From contig NZ_JACHNC010000001.1 in assembly GCF_014205215.1 (NCBI RefSeq), positions 3,105,001 through 3,169,000 on the forward strand: a stretch of 64,000 bases of DNA, read 5' to 3'. The translations under genes and the position numbers were made by a program. This document shows, in pieces, positions 29,577-38,963 of this stretch. The notes under the pieces are model-generated. The model was not told where the DNA came from, did not search any database, and saw only the letters and a list, made by a program, of their open reading frames with translations. Origin of the DNA: Actinoplanes lobatus (GTDB lineage: Bacteria > Actinomycetota > Actinomycetes > Mycobacteriales > Micromonosporaceae). The number at the start of each line of letters is the position of its first letter. The stretch's first letter is position 1.

Positions 29577-30128
29577 TCAGATGATCAGGAGCGCGGTGGC
29601 GGCCCAGGTCTGCTGGTGCAGCTCCAACCGGAAGGCCATCGCCCAGGTCCGCTCGCCGGTGGCCAGGGTGACCGCGGCCTCGACGACGCCGGGCCGCGGC
29701 TCGCACAGCCGCAACCGCAGCACCGCGACGGGGGCGTGGCGGCGTGGCGGCCGGGTGCGCGGCCGGCCCGCCCGGCGCAGTTCGGCGGCCCGGCGCGCCC
29801 CGGCCAGGCCTTTCGCCACCACGTCGGCGGCCTCGGCGGGCAGTGCCATCCGCCGCAGGTGGGCGGCGGGCCGGAACCCGTTGAGGACCTCGACGCAGAG
29901 GTGCACGAACCGCCGGGCCGCGAGCCGCGCGTCACCGGAGGCTCCGGCCACGGCGGGGGCCTCCGGCGGTGGCCCGAGGGGCGCCCGCTGCGCGTTACCC
30001 GGCCACTCCAGAGCCGGCTGCCGGGACGGCGCCCACACCTGGGGCGCGGACTCGTCGTCGAAAGGTGGGTCGGACCGGGGAACCGGGCGCAGCCGAATCG
30101 TGGGCGCCATCTCGACCGTCGATCGCAT
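29577..30128 (-). CDS. Rv3235-like protein (DUF6459 type)
   Basis: A 183-residue protein similar to the actinobacterial Rv3235 family, encoded downstream of secA in the same way as in mycobacteria. The N-terminal 60 residues are Pro/Ala-rich. The folded domain begins near AARRFVHLCVEVLNGFRPAAHLRRMA and ends with VLRLRLCEPRPGVVEAAVTLATGERTWAMAFRLEL. The function is unknown. ATG at 30128 (MRSTVEMAP) is favoured by AAGGA upstream; a second ATG lies 18 bp further in. Confidence 0.75.
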   Translation of the reverse strand: MRSTVEMAPTIRLRPVPRSDPPFDDESAPQVWAPSRQPALEWPGNAQRAPLGPPPEAPAVAGASGDARLAARRFVHLCVEVLNGFRPAAHLRRMALPAEAADVVAKGLAGARRAAELRRAGRPRTRPPRRHAPVAVLRLRLCEPRPGVVEAAVTLATGERTWAMAFRLELHQQTWAATALLII

Positions 30129-30252
30129 CGCCACCGCCAATCCTTGCGTTTGCCTCCGTTTGCCTTCGATGAACTGAAGCATCGTCCAGTTGCCTTCGGC
30201 CGGTCAACGGCTGATCATCGATCCGGGAAGAGGCGCAAAAGCCGCCGACCGC

Positions 30253-30483
30253 TCATTCCGCCTCGCGGTCGGCCAGGGGGTTGTCGCGCACCCACGCGGC
30301 GGTGTCCGCGTACCTCTCCTGGATGTATTTCTCCAGCTGGGAGCGCTCGACGCGCCACTGACCGCGCCCACCGATCTTGATCGCGGGCAGCTCGCCGCTG
30401 CGGACCATGTGATAGACCTGCGAGTCCGAGACGTTCAGTTCGGTGGCCACGTCGGACAGCAGCAGGAAGCGGGGCTCCGGCAC
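30253..30483 (-). CDS. Small excisionase-like HTH DNA-binding protein
   Basis: A 76-residue MerR/excisionase-type helix-turn-helix protein. The sequence PRFLLLSDVATELNVSDSQV, then YHMVRSGELPAIKIGGRGQW, is a typical HTH_17 domain in which the recognition helix is followed by a wing with G-R-G-Q-W. The GTG start has an excellent RBS (AAGGAGGAGCC). Proteins of this kind are conserved next to the Rv3235/secA region in actinobacteria and are not linked to a prophage here. Targets are unknown. Confidence 0.85.
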   Translation of the reverse strand: MPEPRFLLLSDVATELNVSDSQVYHMVRSGELPAIKIGGRGQWRVERSQLEKYIQERYADTAAWVRDNPLADREAE

Positions 30484-30637
30484 GGCTCCTCCTTTCGACG
30501 GCCTCAGTTTGCCACCGATGGCGTGTGGCGGACCCGGTGCGACCTCGATCCGGAGACTCCTGATGGAATGGGACATCTCCGGGCCGAGATGACGGTGTAC
30601 TGTGCTCGCCCGACCGCCGAGTGCAGGAGGAACGACG

Positions 30638-31147
30638 GTGCCGATCACCGACCTGGTCCGGGTTTACGTGCCGGCCACACTGCCGATGCTCACCGCCCTG
30701 CGGGCCGGTGGGCGGCTCGGCGATCAGACGCTGATCGCGCACGCGGTGACGCCCGCGCTCCGCGAGTGGTACGCGGAGGGCGACGAGGAGGAGCTGGAGT
30801 ACGTCGCCTTCACCCGTGCCGCCCAGGGCGCCCTGCCTCTGCTGCGGCAGGATCCGTCAGCGCCGCGCCGCCGGGTGGTGGTCTCGGCCGACGTCCCGGC
30901 CGCCGGTCTGACCAGCGAGGACACCGAGCTGGGGTCGAGCACGGTCCGGCTGCCGCAGCCGGTGAGCCTGGCCGACCTGGCGAGCATCCACGTTGACGGG
31001 ACCGAGGCGGTGGAGGCGGTGGCGGCCGCCGTCGAGGTGGTCGTCGAGGCGCTGGCCGGTGACTCGGACGCCCAGTTCACCGTCGACGGCGCCGAGGATC
31101 ACGAGTTGGAGTGGTACGCCGTCTCCGAGCTGGACGAACTGGCCTGA
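30638..31147 (+). CDS. DUF6912 family protein
   Basis: A 169-residue acidic protein beginning [19 protein letters not shown], conserved in actinobacteria and annotated as DUF6912. It has no cysteine cluster, membrane segment or catalytic motif that I recognise. Residues 35-75 contain [18 protein letters not shown] and the C-terminus [13 protein letters not shown] start with AGGAGG seven bases upstream. Divergent from the HTH gene, and its last 49 bp overlap the convergent membrane-protein gene. Confidence 0.75.
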   Translation: MPITDLVRVYVPATLPMLTALRAGGRLGDQTLIAHAVTPALREWYAEGDEEELEYVAFTRAAQGALPLLRQDPSAPRRRVVVSADVPAAGLTSEDTELGSSTVRLPQPVSLADLASIHVDGTEAVEAVAAAVEVVVEALAGDSDAQFTVDGAEDHELEWYAVSELDELA

Positions 31148-32049
31148 GGCTCCTCGTCGTCGGAGTCCTGGGCCGGGCCGAGGGTCCGGCCGACCGCGAA
31201 GATGGCGGTGAGCGCGCCGACGAAGAGGACGATGAGCCCGTTGTTGAGCCGGGCCGAGCTGAGCATCTGCTGCACCGTCTGCTCCAGCTCACTGACCTTG
31301 CCGGCCAGTTCGAGCACCTCGGCGCCGGCGGTGCGGGCCAGCAGTTCGCCGATCACCAGCAGGAGGCCGGGGCCGGCGCCGGCCAGCGCGTACAGCGGCC
31401 AGCGCAGCCCGGCACGGCGGCGCAGCATGAAGTACGCGATGAGGCCGGCCGCCAGACCGCTCAGCGCCGCCTGGCTGTAGGAGAACCACTGTGCCGCCTG
31501 CGCCGACGACGCGGTGTCGTCGGCCCCGAAGGCGTCGAGCACCGGGGACTGGAAGAGGTTCAGCACGAACCCGACCAGGAAGACACCGACCGAGCCCGCC
31601 CCGGCCGCGGCGATCACCGACGGGATCCGCAGGCCGGCCAGGGCGCCGCCGATGGTCGCGGCCGCGGCCACCGTGCCGCCGACGACCGCGTAGATCGTGC
31701 CGGCCGTGTTGATCGTGATGATCGGGATGGCGCTGAGCAGCCCGACCACCAGGCCGGCGCCGGTCGCCACGGCGAACCGGGCGGTCGGCCCGAGCGGCCG
31801 GCGCGCGCTGATCAGGGTGAGCACCAGGAGCGCCACGGCCGAGCCGGCGACCAGGTCGGCGGTGACCGCGCCGGGCAGCGCGTACGCCGTGGAGGTCACC
31901 TCCATCGCGGCATCGGCCCGGCCGGTGATGGTGGCCCGGGCCGACCAGAGCATCGCGCCGGTCCAGGCGAGGGCGGCGGCCGCGAGCAGCGCCACGGTGA
32001 GCCGGGATTCCTCGACGGTCTCCGGGGCGGCGGTCTGGCGGTCAGTCAT
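31099..32049 (-). CDS. Polytopic integral membrane protein
   Basis: A 316-residue protein of unrecognised family with about eight hydrophobic helices (for example [36 protein letters not shown] and [18 protein letters not shown]). The C-terminal region has a short coiled-coil-like stretch [20 protein letters not shown] before the final helix and a Ser/Glu-rich cytoplasmic tail. ATG start. The 3' end overlaps the DUF6912 gene by 49 bp in convergent orientation. No transporter motif is visible. Confidence 0.75.
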   Translation of the reverse strand: MTDRQTAAPETVEESRLTVALLAAAALAWTGAMLWSARATITGRADAAMEVTSTAYALPGAVTADLVAGSAVALLVLTLISARRPLGPTARFAVATGAGLVVGLLSAIPIITINTAGTIYAVVGGTVAAAATIGGALAGLRIPSVIAAAGAGSVGVFLVGFVLNLFQSPVLDAFGADDTASSAQAAQWFSYSQAALSGLAAGLIAYFMLRRRAGLRWPLYALAGAGPGLLLVIGELLARTAGAEVLELAGKVSELEQTVQQMLSSARLNNGLIVLFVGALTAIFAVGRTLGPAQDSDDEEPQASSSSSETAYHSNS

Positions 32050-32143
32050 GGGGCTCAGGGTAACCGGCGAAGCCGCACACGCCTGACCGGCCGTCGGTGA
32101 GGTGCGACGATGGGCGAAACCCCCTCAACGACGAGGAGTTCGG

Positions 32144-33271
32144 ATGGACGCCCAGTTCTCCGTCCCGGCGCCGAGGAACGAACCGGTGCGCGACTACGCG
32201 CCGGGCGGCTCGCACCGCGCCGGTCTCCAGAAGGCGATCGAGGACCTCGGTGACCGCCGCCCGGATCTGACGATGACGATCGGCGGGCGGCAGCGGATGG
32301 CCGCGGGCTCGCCGATCGAGGTGGTCCAGCCACACCGGAGGCACGCGGTACTCGGGGTGACCGGCAACGCCACGGCCGGCGCTGGCGGTCTCCGAGGTGG
32401 CACTGGCCGATCCGGACCTGGCCGGCATCCATTTCACCGGCTCCACCGCGACCTTCCGGCATCTGTGGCGCACCGTGGGGGAGAACGTCGACCGCTACCG
32501 GACCTACCCGCGGCTGGTGGGGGAGACCGGTGGCAAGGACTTCGTCCTCGCTCACCCCAGCGCCGACGTGGACGCGCTGCACACGGCACTGCTGGGGCGT
32601 ACGAGTATCAGGGCCAGAAGTGCTCGGCGGCGTCCCGGGCGTACGTGCCGCGGAGCCTGTGGGAGGGCGGCCTGCGGGATCGGCTCGCGGCCTCGGTCGC
32701 TTCCATCCGGTACGGCGACGTCGCCGACCTTTCGATGTTCGGTGGCGCGGTGATCGACGGCCGGTCGTTCGGCCGGCTGACCGGGGCGCTGGACCGGATC
32801 GCGGGCAGCGGCGCCTGCACGGTGCTGGCCGGCGGGCGCGGCGACGACAGTGAGGGCTGGTTCGTGGAGCCGACGCTGGTCGAGTGCACGGATCCCGGGA
32901 ACGAGGTCTTCAGCACCGAGTACTTCGGGCCGATCCTGGCCGTGCACGTCTTCCTGGACGGCGGTTTCGACGAGGCGGTGCGGCTGGTGGACACGGCGTC
33001 GCCGTACGCGCTGACCGGGTCGGTCTTCGCCGCCGACCGCACGGTGATCGAGCGGGCTCAGCGGGAGCTGCGGTTCACGGCCGGCAACTTCTACGTCAAC
33101 GACAAGCCGACCGGGGCCGTGGTGGGGCAGCAGCCCTTCGGCGGGGAGCGGGGCAGCGGGACCAACGACAAGGCCGGTTCGGTCCTGAATCTGCTGCGGT
33201 GGGTGTCGCCGCGGACCATCAAGGAGACGCTCGACCCGCCGACCCGATGGCGCTATCCGCATCAGGGATGA
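32144..33271 (+). pseudogene. pruA: Broken PruA-type aldehyde dehydrogenase
   Basis: Remains of L-glutamate gamma-semialdehyde (1-pyrroline-5-carboxylate) dehydrogenase. The true start MDAQFSVPAPRNEPVRDYAPG and about 85 N-terminal residues are in one frame. Next comes ALADPDLAGIHFTGSTATF to ALLGRT in the +1 frame, then YEYQGQKCSAASR to the end back in the first. About 165 residues, including most of the NAD-binding half, are deleted near 32375, and a small indel near 32597 shifts the frame. The catalytic Cys and the Glu in GETGGKDF survive, but no intact enzyme can be made from one frame. A good RBS (AGGAG) remains. Confidence 0.9.
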
Positions 33272-33457
33272 GCCCGCAGGCCCGCTCAAGGGTGACGAAT
33301 GGGGCGGTTGGATCTGATTGTCTGGTTTCGCACGGCAGTATCCGCCTTTTTGCCGGAATCATGCCCGCAACACGCCGTCTGACCGATTGGGTGCACCATA
33401 TTACCTGGTCAACGCGTATTTGGAGGCGGAATCGCCAGGACCGCTCACTCGTTGTCG

Positions 33458-33478
33458 GACTGTCTGTGCGGGACAGTC
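33458..33478. promoter_or_regulatory. Inverted repeat upstream of padR
   Basis: GACTGTC and GACAGTC form a perfect 7-bp dyad with a seven-base spacer, ending 76 bp before the PadR start. It could be an operator or a small hairpin; no other feature was seen in 33272-33553. Confidence 0.35.
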
Positions 33479-33553
33479 GTTTGTGGAGGCGCAAACTGGA
33501 CGGATCAGGCTAAATCCTGGACGGCGGCGCGACAAAGTGGCAGCTTAGAAGGC

Positions 33554-34069
33554 ATGCCCGACTTCCAAATCAATCCGACGGCGGCTGCCCTCCTCGGCCT
33601 CCTCCACGAGGGGGCGATGACCGGCGGTCAGCTGATGGCGGCTGCCGAACGCCGCCTCGGGCCCTACTGGTCGATGACGCGCAGCCAGGTCTACCGCGAA
33701 TTGCCCGTACTGGCTGAAATGGGGTATGTCCGCCTCGGTAAGCCGGGTCCCCGATCCAGTCAGCCCTACGCCATCACCGCCTCCGGCAAGCGCGCCTTCA
33801 GCAGGTGGCTCGCCGAGGCCCCGGGCCGGGACGCGCTGCGCAACCCGGTCGCTCTGCGGGTCGCCTTCGGTCAGCAGCACTCCGGCGACCAGTTGCAGGA
33901 GCTCTACAGCACCGCGAACCAGTACCACTCCGAGGCCATGGGGATGGCGAAGGAGCAGGCCAAGGAGGCGAAGAAGAACGGCGACCAGTACGGCGCGGCC
34001 GCCCTGGAGTTCGCGGTCGCCTACCACAAGGCCGCGCTCACCTGGCTCAAAGCCGTCCCGACCGAATGA
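33554..34069 (+). CDS. PadR-family transcriptional regulator
   Basis: A 171-residue PadR regulator. The N-terminal winged helix covers residues 5-85 (AALLGLLHEGAMTGGQLMAAAE, WSMTRSQVYRELPVLAEMGY, with the wing SQPYAITASGKRAF). The C-terminal helical dimerisation region has AMGMAKEQAKEAKKNGDQ. PadR proteins usually repress a neighbouring transporter or detoxification gene, but the adjacent genes here are core functions, so the target may be elsewhere. The ATG follows an AGAAGG-type RBS. Confidence 0.9.
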   Translation: MPDFQINPTAAALLGLLHEGAMTGGQLMAAAERRLGPYWSMTRSQVYRELPVLAEMGYVRLGKPGPRSSQPYAITASGKRAFSRWLAEAPGRDALRNPVALRVAFGQQHSGDQLQELYSTANQYHSEAMGMAKEQAKEAKKNGDQYGAAALEFAVAYHKAALTWLKAVPTE

Positions 34070-34080
34070 ACGGACCCGCC

Positions 34081-34100
34081 CCGGCCAGCATTCTGGCCGG
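34081..34100 (+). terminator. Hairpin between padR and prfB
   Basis: A perfect 8-bp stem CCGGCCAG/CTGGCCGG with a four-base loop, placed 11 bp after the padR stop. No T-run. Confidence 0.6.
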
Positions 34101-34120
34101 GCGGCGTAGTCTTGAGTGTC

Positions 34121-35233
34121 GTGACCGCTGCCGACTTTCCCGAGCAACTGAAGGCCCTCGACGCGACCCTGCGCAACATCGAGAACGTCCTGGACGTCGA
34201 CAAGTTGCGCCGGGACAAGGCGGACCTTGAGGAGCAGGCCTCCGCGCCGGACCTCTGGGACGACCAGGCCCGTGCTCAGGAGGTGAACAGCCGTCTGTCG
34301 TACATCTCGGGCGAGCTCTCCAAGCTGGAACGCCTGCGTTCCCGTCTCGACGACGCCGGCGTGCTGCTGGAGCTGGCCGAGGCCGAGGGCGACGCCGACT
34401 CGATCGCCGAGGTGGGTGCCGAGGTCGCCACCCTCAGCAAGGCGATCGAGGAGATGGAGGTCCGCACTCTCCTCTCCGGTGAGTACGACGCCCGTGAGGC
34501 CGTGGTGGCGATCCGGGCCGGCGCCGGCGGTGTGGACGCGGCCGACTTCGCCGAGATGCTGATGCGGATGTACCTGCGCTGGGCGGAACGGCACGGCTAC
34601 CCCACCGAGGTCTACGACACGTCGTACGCCGAGGAGGCCGGCCTCAAGTCGGCCACCTTCGCCGTCAAGGTGCCGTACGCCTACGGCACGCTGGGTGTCG
34701 AGTCCGGCACCCACCGCCTGGTGCGGATCAGCCCGTTCGACAACCAGGGCCGCCGGCAGACCAGCTTCGCCAGCGTCGAGGTGATGCCGGTGGTCGAGCA
34801 GACCGAGTTCGTCGACATTCCGGAGAACGAGATCCGGGTCGACGTGTACCGGTCCTCCGGTCCCGGCGGGCAGAGCGTCAACACGACCGACTCGGCGGTC
34901 CGGCTGACCCATATCCCCACCGGCATCGTCGCCTCCTGTCAGAACGAGAAGTCGCAGCTGCAGAACAAGGCGGCCGCGATGCGTGTTCTCCAGGCCCGGC
35001 TGCTGGAGCGGAAGCGCCAGGAGGAGGACGCCAAGATGGCCGGTCTGAAGCTGGACACCACCGGATCATGGGGCGACCAGATGCGTTCGTACGTTCTGCA
35101 CCCGTACCAGATGGTGAAAGATCTGCGCACCGAGTTCGAGACCGGCAACCCTTCGTCGGTCTTCGACGGCGAAGTGGACGGCTTCATCGAGGCGGGCATC
35201 CGTTGGCGGAAGCAGAACCAGGTCGCCTCATAG
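34121..35233 (+). CDS. prfB: Peptide chain release factor 2
   Basis: Recognises UGA and UAA stop codons and triggers peptide release. Its 370 residues include [13 protein letters not shown], with the SPF tripeptide specific to RF2, and the catalytic GGQ in [10 protein letters not shown]. There is no in-frame stop or programmed frameshift of the E. coli type. GTG at 34121 is chosen because TAGTCT (34107-34112) ends eight bases upstream, the pattern of a leaderless mRNA; a TTG nine bases earlier is the alternative. The order prfB-ftsE-ftsX-smpB is conserved in actinobacteria. Confidence 0.95.
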   Translation: MTAADFPEQLKALDATLRNIENVLDVDKLRRDKADLEEQASAPDLWDDQARAQEVNSRLSYISGELSKLERLRSRLDDAGVLLELAEAEGDADSIAEVGAEVATLSKAIEEMEVRTLLSGEYDAREAVVAIRAGAGGVDAADFAEMLMRMYLRWAERHGYPTEVYDTSYAEEAGLKSATFAVKVPYAYGTLGVESGTHRLVRISPFDNQGRRQTSFASVEVMPVVEQTEFVDIPENEIRVDVYRSSGPGGQSVNTTDSAVRLTHIPTGIVASCQNEKSQLQNKAAAMRVLQARLLERKRQEEDAKMAGLKLDTTGSWGDQMRSYVLHPYQMVKDLRTEFETGNPSSVFDGEVDGFIEAGIRWRKQNQVAS

Positions 35234-35251
35234 GCCGATCCGTGACCGTGT

Positions 35252-35287
35252 GCAACCCGACCTGAACGCTGGGTCAGGTCAGGTTGC
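35252..35287 (+). terminator. Terminator-like hairpin after prfB
   Basis: A 14-bp stem with one mismatch (GCAACCCGACCTGA against TCAGGTCAGGTTGC) and an eight-base loop lies 19 bp beyond the prfB stop. Confidence 0.7.
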
Positions 35288-35374
35288 GCCTGTTCCCAGT
35301 GTTACCGCAGCTCGTGAATATTCCCGACCCCGGTGGGGTTGGCGATTTCGTTACACCGCGTAGACTCCAGTCCC

Positions 35375-36055
35375 GTGATTCTGCTCGAGAACGTGACGAA
35401 GACGTACCCAAAGGCGTCTCGGCCGTCGTTGGACAATGTCAGCGTCGGGATCGAGAAGGGTGAGTTCGTCTTCTTCATCGGCCCCTCCGGTTCCGGTAAG
35501 TCGACGATCATCAAGCTGCTGCTCCACGAGGTCGCCCCGACCCGCGGCAAGGTGGTGGTGAATCAGAAGGACGTGACCACTCTGCGGTCCTGGAAGGTTC
35601 CCCACTTCCGCCGCTCGATCGGCTGCGTCTTCCAGGACTTCCGGCTGCTGCCCAACCGCACGGCGTACGAGAATGTCGCCTTCGCCCTTGAGGTGATCGG
35701 CAAGACCAAGGCCGTCGCCCGGCGTGTCGTGCCCGAGGTCCTGGAGCTGGTCGGCCTCGGCGGCAAGGAGCACCGGTACCCGCATGAGCTCTCCGGTGGT
35801 GAGCAGCAGCGTGTCGCGGTGGCCCGTGCCTTCGTGAACCGTCCGCTGATCCTGCTGGCCGACGAGCCCACGGGTAACCTCGACCCGGACACCTCGATCG
35901 AGATCATGCGTCTGCTGGACCGGATCAACCGGACCGGTACGACCGTCGTGATGGTCACGCACGACTCAAACATCGTCAACCAGATGCGCCGCCGGGTCAT
36001 CGAGATCGAGAGCGGACGGATCGTCCGGGACCAGGCGCGCGGTGTTTACGGGTAG
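35375..36055 (+). CDS. ftsE: Cell division ATP-binding protein FtsE
   Basis: ATPase of the FtsEX complex, which activates peptidoglycan hydrolases at the division site. The 226-residue protein has Walker [11 protein letters not shown]-loop FQDFRLLPN, signature [14 protein letters not shown] and Walker [13 protein letters not shown] at 35375 is selected since -10-like TAGACT (35361-35366) ends exactly eight bases before it and FtsE proteins start at this point. It is followed by ftsX after 66 bp. Confidence 0.96.
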   Translation: MILLENVTKTYPKASRPSLDNVSVGIEKGEFVFFIGPSGSGKSTIIKLLLHEVAPTRGKVVVNQKDVTTLRSWKVPHFRRSIGCVFQDFRLLPNRTAYENVAFALEVIGKTKAVARRVVPEVLELVGLGGKEHRYPHELSGGEQQRVAVARAFVNRPLILLADEPTGNLDPDTSIEIMRLLDRINRTGTTVVMVTHDSNIVNQMRRRVIEIESGRIVRDQARGVYG

Positions 36056-36121
36056 GCCTTGCTCCGCCCACGTACGGAAAGCTGAAGCAGTGACACGCGG
36101 AGTCCTGGAAGGATCCCCCCG

Positions 36122-36997
36122 ATGCGCGTGAAGTACATCCTCAACGAGGTCCTGGTGGGCCTGTGGCGAAACGTCACGATGACGATCGCCATGATCATCA
36201 CCATGTCCGTCTCGTTGACCATGCTGGGCGCCAGCGTGCTGCTGTACATGCAGGTCGACCAGATGAAGGAGTATTACTACGGCAACATCGAGGTCTCGAT
36301 CTTCCTGACCGACGACGTCACCGAGCCTCAGAAGCTCGCGATCGACGAGGCCATCGACAGCAGCTCGCTGGTGATCTCCAAGACCTACGAGAGCAAGGAA
36401 GACGCTCTCAAGCGGTTCCAGAAGCTCTGGGCCGACACGCCCGACTTCGTGAACGCGGTCGGATCGAACAGCCTGCCGGAGTCGTACCGGGTCAAGCTCA
36501 GCAACCCGGAGAAGTACGCCGAGTTCGCCAAGGCGGTCGAGGGCAAGCCCGGCATCCGGCAGATCATCGACCAGCGCGAGTTGCTCGACAAGGTCTTCAA
36601 GGTCTTCAACTCGATCCAGGTGATGGCGCTGGTGGTGGCCGGCTTCATGGCGGTCGCGGCGCTCCTGCTGGTGGGTAACACCATCCAGGTGGCGGCGTAC
36701 AGCAAGCGGCGCGAGGTCGCGGTCATGAAACTGGTCGGCGCGTCGAACTGGTTCATCCAGTCGCCGTTCGTGCTGGAGGCGGTGGTCGCCGGCCTGATCG
36801 GCTCGCTCCTCGGCTTCGTGGCGCTCTTCGTCAGCAAGATCATCGTGCTGGACACCAAGCTCCAGGCGCTGGCCACGATCCTCACGCCGATCCCCAACGG
36901 CAACGTGTGGCTGATGCTGCCGCTGCTGGCCGGTGTCGCCTCGCTGTTCAGTGCGGTCACCGCCTGGGTGACGCTGCGCTTCTACCTCAAGGTCTGA
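36122..36997 (+). CDS. ftsX: Cell division membrane protein FtsX
   Basis: Membrane subunit of FtsEX. The 291-residue protein has the standard four helices. One follows the short N-terminal cytoplasmic part (MTIAMIITMSVSLTMLGASV). A large extracytoplasmic loop of about 120 residues comes next and contacts hydrolases in other bacteria. Three more helices lie in the second half (VMALVVAGFMAVAALLLVG, LIGSLLGFVALFV and MLPLLAGVASLFSAVTAW). ATG start. A 19-bp stem terminator follows, so the neighbouring M23 gene is transcribed separately. Confidence 0.95.
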   Translation: MRVKYILNEVLVGLWRNVTMTIAMIITMSVSLTMLGASVLLYMQVDQMKEYYYGNIEVSIFLTDDVTEPQKLAIDEAIDSSSLVISKTYESKEDALKRFQKLWADTPDFVNAVGSNSLPESYRVKLSNPEKYAEFAKAVEGKPGIRQIIDQRELLDKVFKVFNSIQVMALVVAGFMAVAALLLVGNTIQVAAYSKRREVAVMKLVGASNWFIQSPFVLEAVVAGLIGSLLGFVALFVSKIIVLDTKLQALATILTPIPNGNVWLMLPLLAGVASLFSAVTAWVTLRFYLKV

Positions 36998-37019
36998 CGC
37001 CGCACAAGTACGTGTAAGT

Positions 37020-37059
37020 CCCGATGGCCGCAACCCTGTCCAGGGTTGCGGCCATCGGG
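37020..37059 (+). terminator. Strong terminator after ftsEX
   Basis: A perfect 19-bp stem, CCCGATGGCCGCAACCCTG against its complement with a two-base loop. It ends the ftsE-ftsX operon. Confidence 0.9.
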
Positions 37060-37103
37060 CGATTTGGGGCTTTGCGGATGATTAGTCGGGGTAGCGTGGC
37101 GCC

Positions 37104-38345
37104 GTGGGGTATTGCCGACCTGATCGCCTGATCGCCGCCTGCCTCTGCCTCTTCGCCCTGTTCGGGTTCATGCTGGCGGTGCCGGTGCCCGCCGCGGCCG
37201 ATCCGGCCGACGACGCGGCCCGCGCCGTCCGCCGTGCCGAGGCGCTCCTGGAGACCGCCGGCGCCCATGCCCGGGCCGCCGCGAGCAGCCTGGCCCGCGC
37301 CACCGCCGCCCTGCCGGCCGCTCAGCAACGGGTGGCCACCGCGCGCGGCGTGGTGATCGCCACCCGGGTCGAGGCGGACACCGCCCGGCGGCAGGCCGAC
37401 ACCGCCCGGGCCGGTCACCAGCGGGTCGCCGACGAGTACACGGCCGCCGCCGGCCAGGTCGACGCCGCCCGCGAACGGGTCGAGGAGATCGCCCGCGCCA
37501 GCTACATGGGCAGCACCTTCAACCGGCTCAACCTGCTCGCCGAGGCGACCGGGCCGCAGGATCTGATGGACCGCCTCGGACTTGTCGAACACCTCATGCA
37601 CCAGGAGCAGGGCGAGGTCCGTACGCTCACCACGGCCCGCCGGACCGCCCGGATCGCGCAGGACCGGGCCGGCGCCGCGAAGCGGACCGCCGAGGCCGCC
37701 GAGGCCACCGCCGCCGAGCGGCTCCGGGCCGCGCAGAGCGCGCAGGCCGCCGCCCTCCGCGCCCAGCAGGAGGTCAACGAGCTGGTGCTGGCCCGGCGGG
37801 CCGCGCTGCGCGCCGCCGAGACACAACGCGCCGGAGTGCTGGCCCAGTACCGGGCCGCGGTGCGTGCGGAGAACCGGGTCCGCGCCGCCATGCGCGGCTG
37901 GGAGAACCGGTCCGGCGTCGGCAGCCGCTATTCCGGCGGCCGCCTGCTGATGCCCGTCCACGGCTGGAAGAGCAGCGACTACGGCAACCGTTACGACCCC
38001 TACTACCGGGTGTGGCAACTGCATGCCGGCGCCGACTTCGCGGCCGGCTCGGGCAGCCCGATCCGGGCCGCCGCGTCCGGACGGGTGATCCAGGCGGGCT
38101 GGAACGGCGGCTACGGCCGGTACACGTGCATCAACCATGGACGGATGAACGGGCACGGGTTCACCACGTGCTACGCACACCAGTCCAAAATCTATGTCTC
38201 GGTGGGCGAGTACGTCCGTCGTGGCGAGATCATCGGCCGGGTGGGCAGCACCGGCGCCTCCACCGGGGCACACCTGCACTTCGAGACGCGATTCGGTGGC
38301 GCGCCCCGCAACCCGCTCGTTTACCTGCCCGGCTGTTTGTGCTGA
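37104..38345 (+). CDS. Secreted M23 peptidoglycan peptidase with coiled coil
   Basis: A 413-residue exported LytM-type endopeptidase. The signal peptide spans residues 8-31 (LIAACLCLFALFGFMLAVPV). A long Ala/Arg/Glu coiled coil fills about 35-270. The M23 domain at 280-410 has metal and catalytic residues in LHAGADF, YAHQSK and GAHLHFE. This architecture matches EnvC/PcsB hydrolase activators controlled by FtsEX, and its position just after ftsEX supports that function. GTG at 37104 is preceded by TAGCGT, six bases away, so translation may be leaderless. Confidence 0.9.
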   Translation: MGYCRPDRLIAACLCLFALFGFMLAVPVPAAADPADDAARAVRRAEALLETAGAHARAAASSLARATAALPAAQQRVATARGVVIATRVEADTARRQADTARAGHQRVADEYTAAAGQVDAARERVEEIARASYMGSTFNRLNLLAEATGPQDLMDRLGLVEHLMHQEQGEVRTLTTARRTARIAQDRAGAAKRTAEAAEATAAERLRAAQSAQAAALRAQQEVNELVLARRAALRAAETQRAGVLAQYRAAVRAENRVRAAMRGWENRSGVGSRYSGGRLLMPVHGWKSSDYGNRYDPYYRVWQLHAGADFAAGSGSPIRAAASGRVIQAGWNGGYGRYTCINHGRMNGHGFTTCYAHQSKIYVSVGEYVRRGEIIGRVGSTGASTGAHLHFETRFGGAPRNPLVYLPGCLC

Positions 38346-38396
38346 GGCCCGGGTACTCTTTCCGTTCGGGTTCACACAAACGGGAGGACCGCGGTC

Positions 38397-38873
38397 ATGC
38401 CACGCGAACAGGGCCGCAAGCTCGTCGCCTCCAACCGCAAGGCGCACCACGACTACACCATCCTGGACACCTACGAGGCCGGCATGGTCCTCACCGGCAC
38501 CGAGGTGAAATCGCTGCGCGCCGGGCGCGCCTCGCTGGTCGACGCGTTCGGCCACGAGCGGGAGGGTGAGATCTACCTGCACGGCATGCACATCCCGGAG
38601 TACACGCAGGGCACCTGGACCAACCACGAGCCCCGCCGCCCCCGCAAGCTGCTGCTGCACCGCGAAGAGATCCACAAGATGCTGGGCAAGATGCGCGACG
38701 ACGGCGTCACCCTGGTGCCACTCGCGGTCTATTTCCACAACGGGTACGCGAAAGTCGAACTCGGGGTGGCGAAGGGCAAGAAGAGCTACGACAAGCGTCA
38801 GGACATGGCCAGCCGGGACGCTGAGCGGGAGATCAACCGGGCGATGGGCCGCCGTGCGAAAGGGATGGACTGA
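38397..38873 (+). CDS. smpB: SsrA-binding protein SmpB
   Basis: Binds tmRNA and delivers it to stalled ribosomes for trans-translation. The 158-residue product shows [14 protein letters not shown], the turn [14 protein letters not shown] and a basic C-terminal tail ([20 protein letters not shown]) that fits the empty mRNA channel. ATG after GGGAGGACC. The tmRNA gene lies 820 bp downstream, a common linkage. Confidence 0.97.
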   Translation: MPREQGRKLVASNRKAHHDYTILDTYEAGMVLTGTEVKSLRAGRASLVDAFGHEREGEIYLHGMHIPEYTQGTWTNHEPRRPRKLLLHREEIHKMLGKMRDDGVTLVPLAVYFHNGYAKVELGVAKGKKSYDKRQDMASRDAEREINRAMGRRAKGMD

Positions 38874-38963
38874 CGGGGTATCCTGCCCGGCCAGGCCTAT
38901 TGATCATCCACCGTTGATCGTCACCTGTCGCTGATCTTCCCCTACCCCAGGGAGACCCGCCCG

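Noticed and set aside
30336..30350. Partial CebR-like box in the small HTH gene
   Set aside because: Only one half of the palindrome matches (TGGGAGCGCTCG) and it lies inside a coding region.
30253..30483. Excisionase of a prophage or integrative element
   Set aside because: No integrase, phage gene or attachment repeat is near; this HTH type is conserved beside Rv3235-like genes.
34112..35233. Programmed frameshift in prfB
   Set aside because: The frame is continuous from the start codon, with no early in-frame TGA of the E. coli type.
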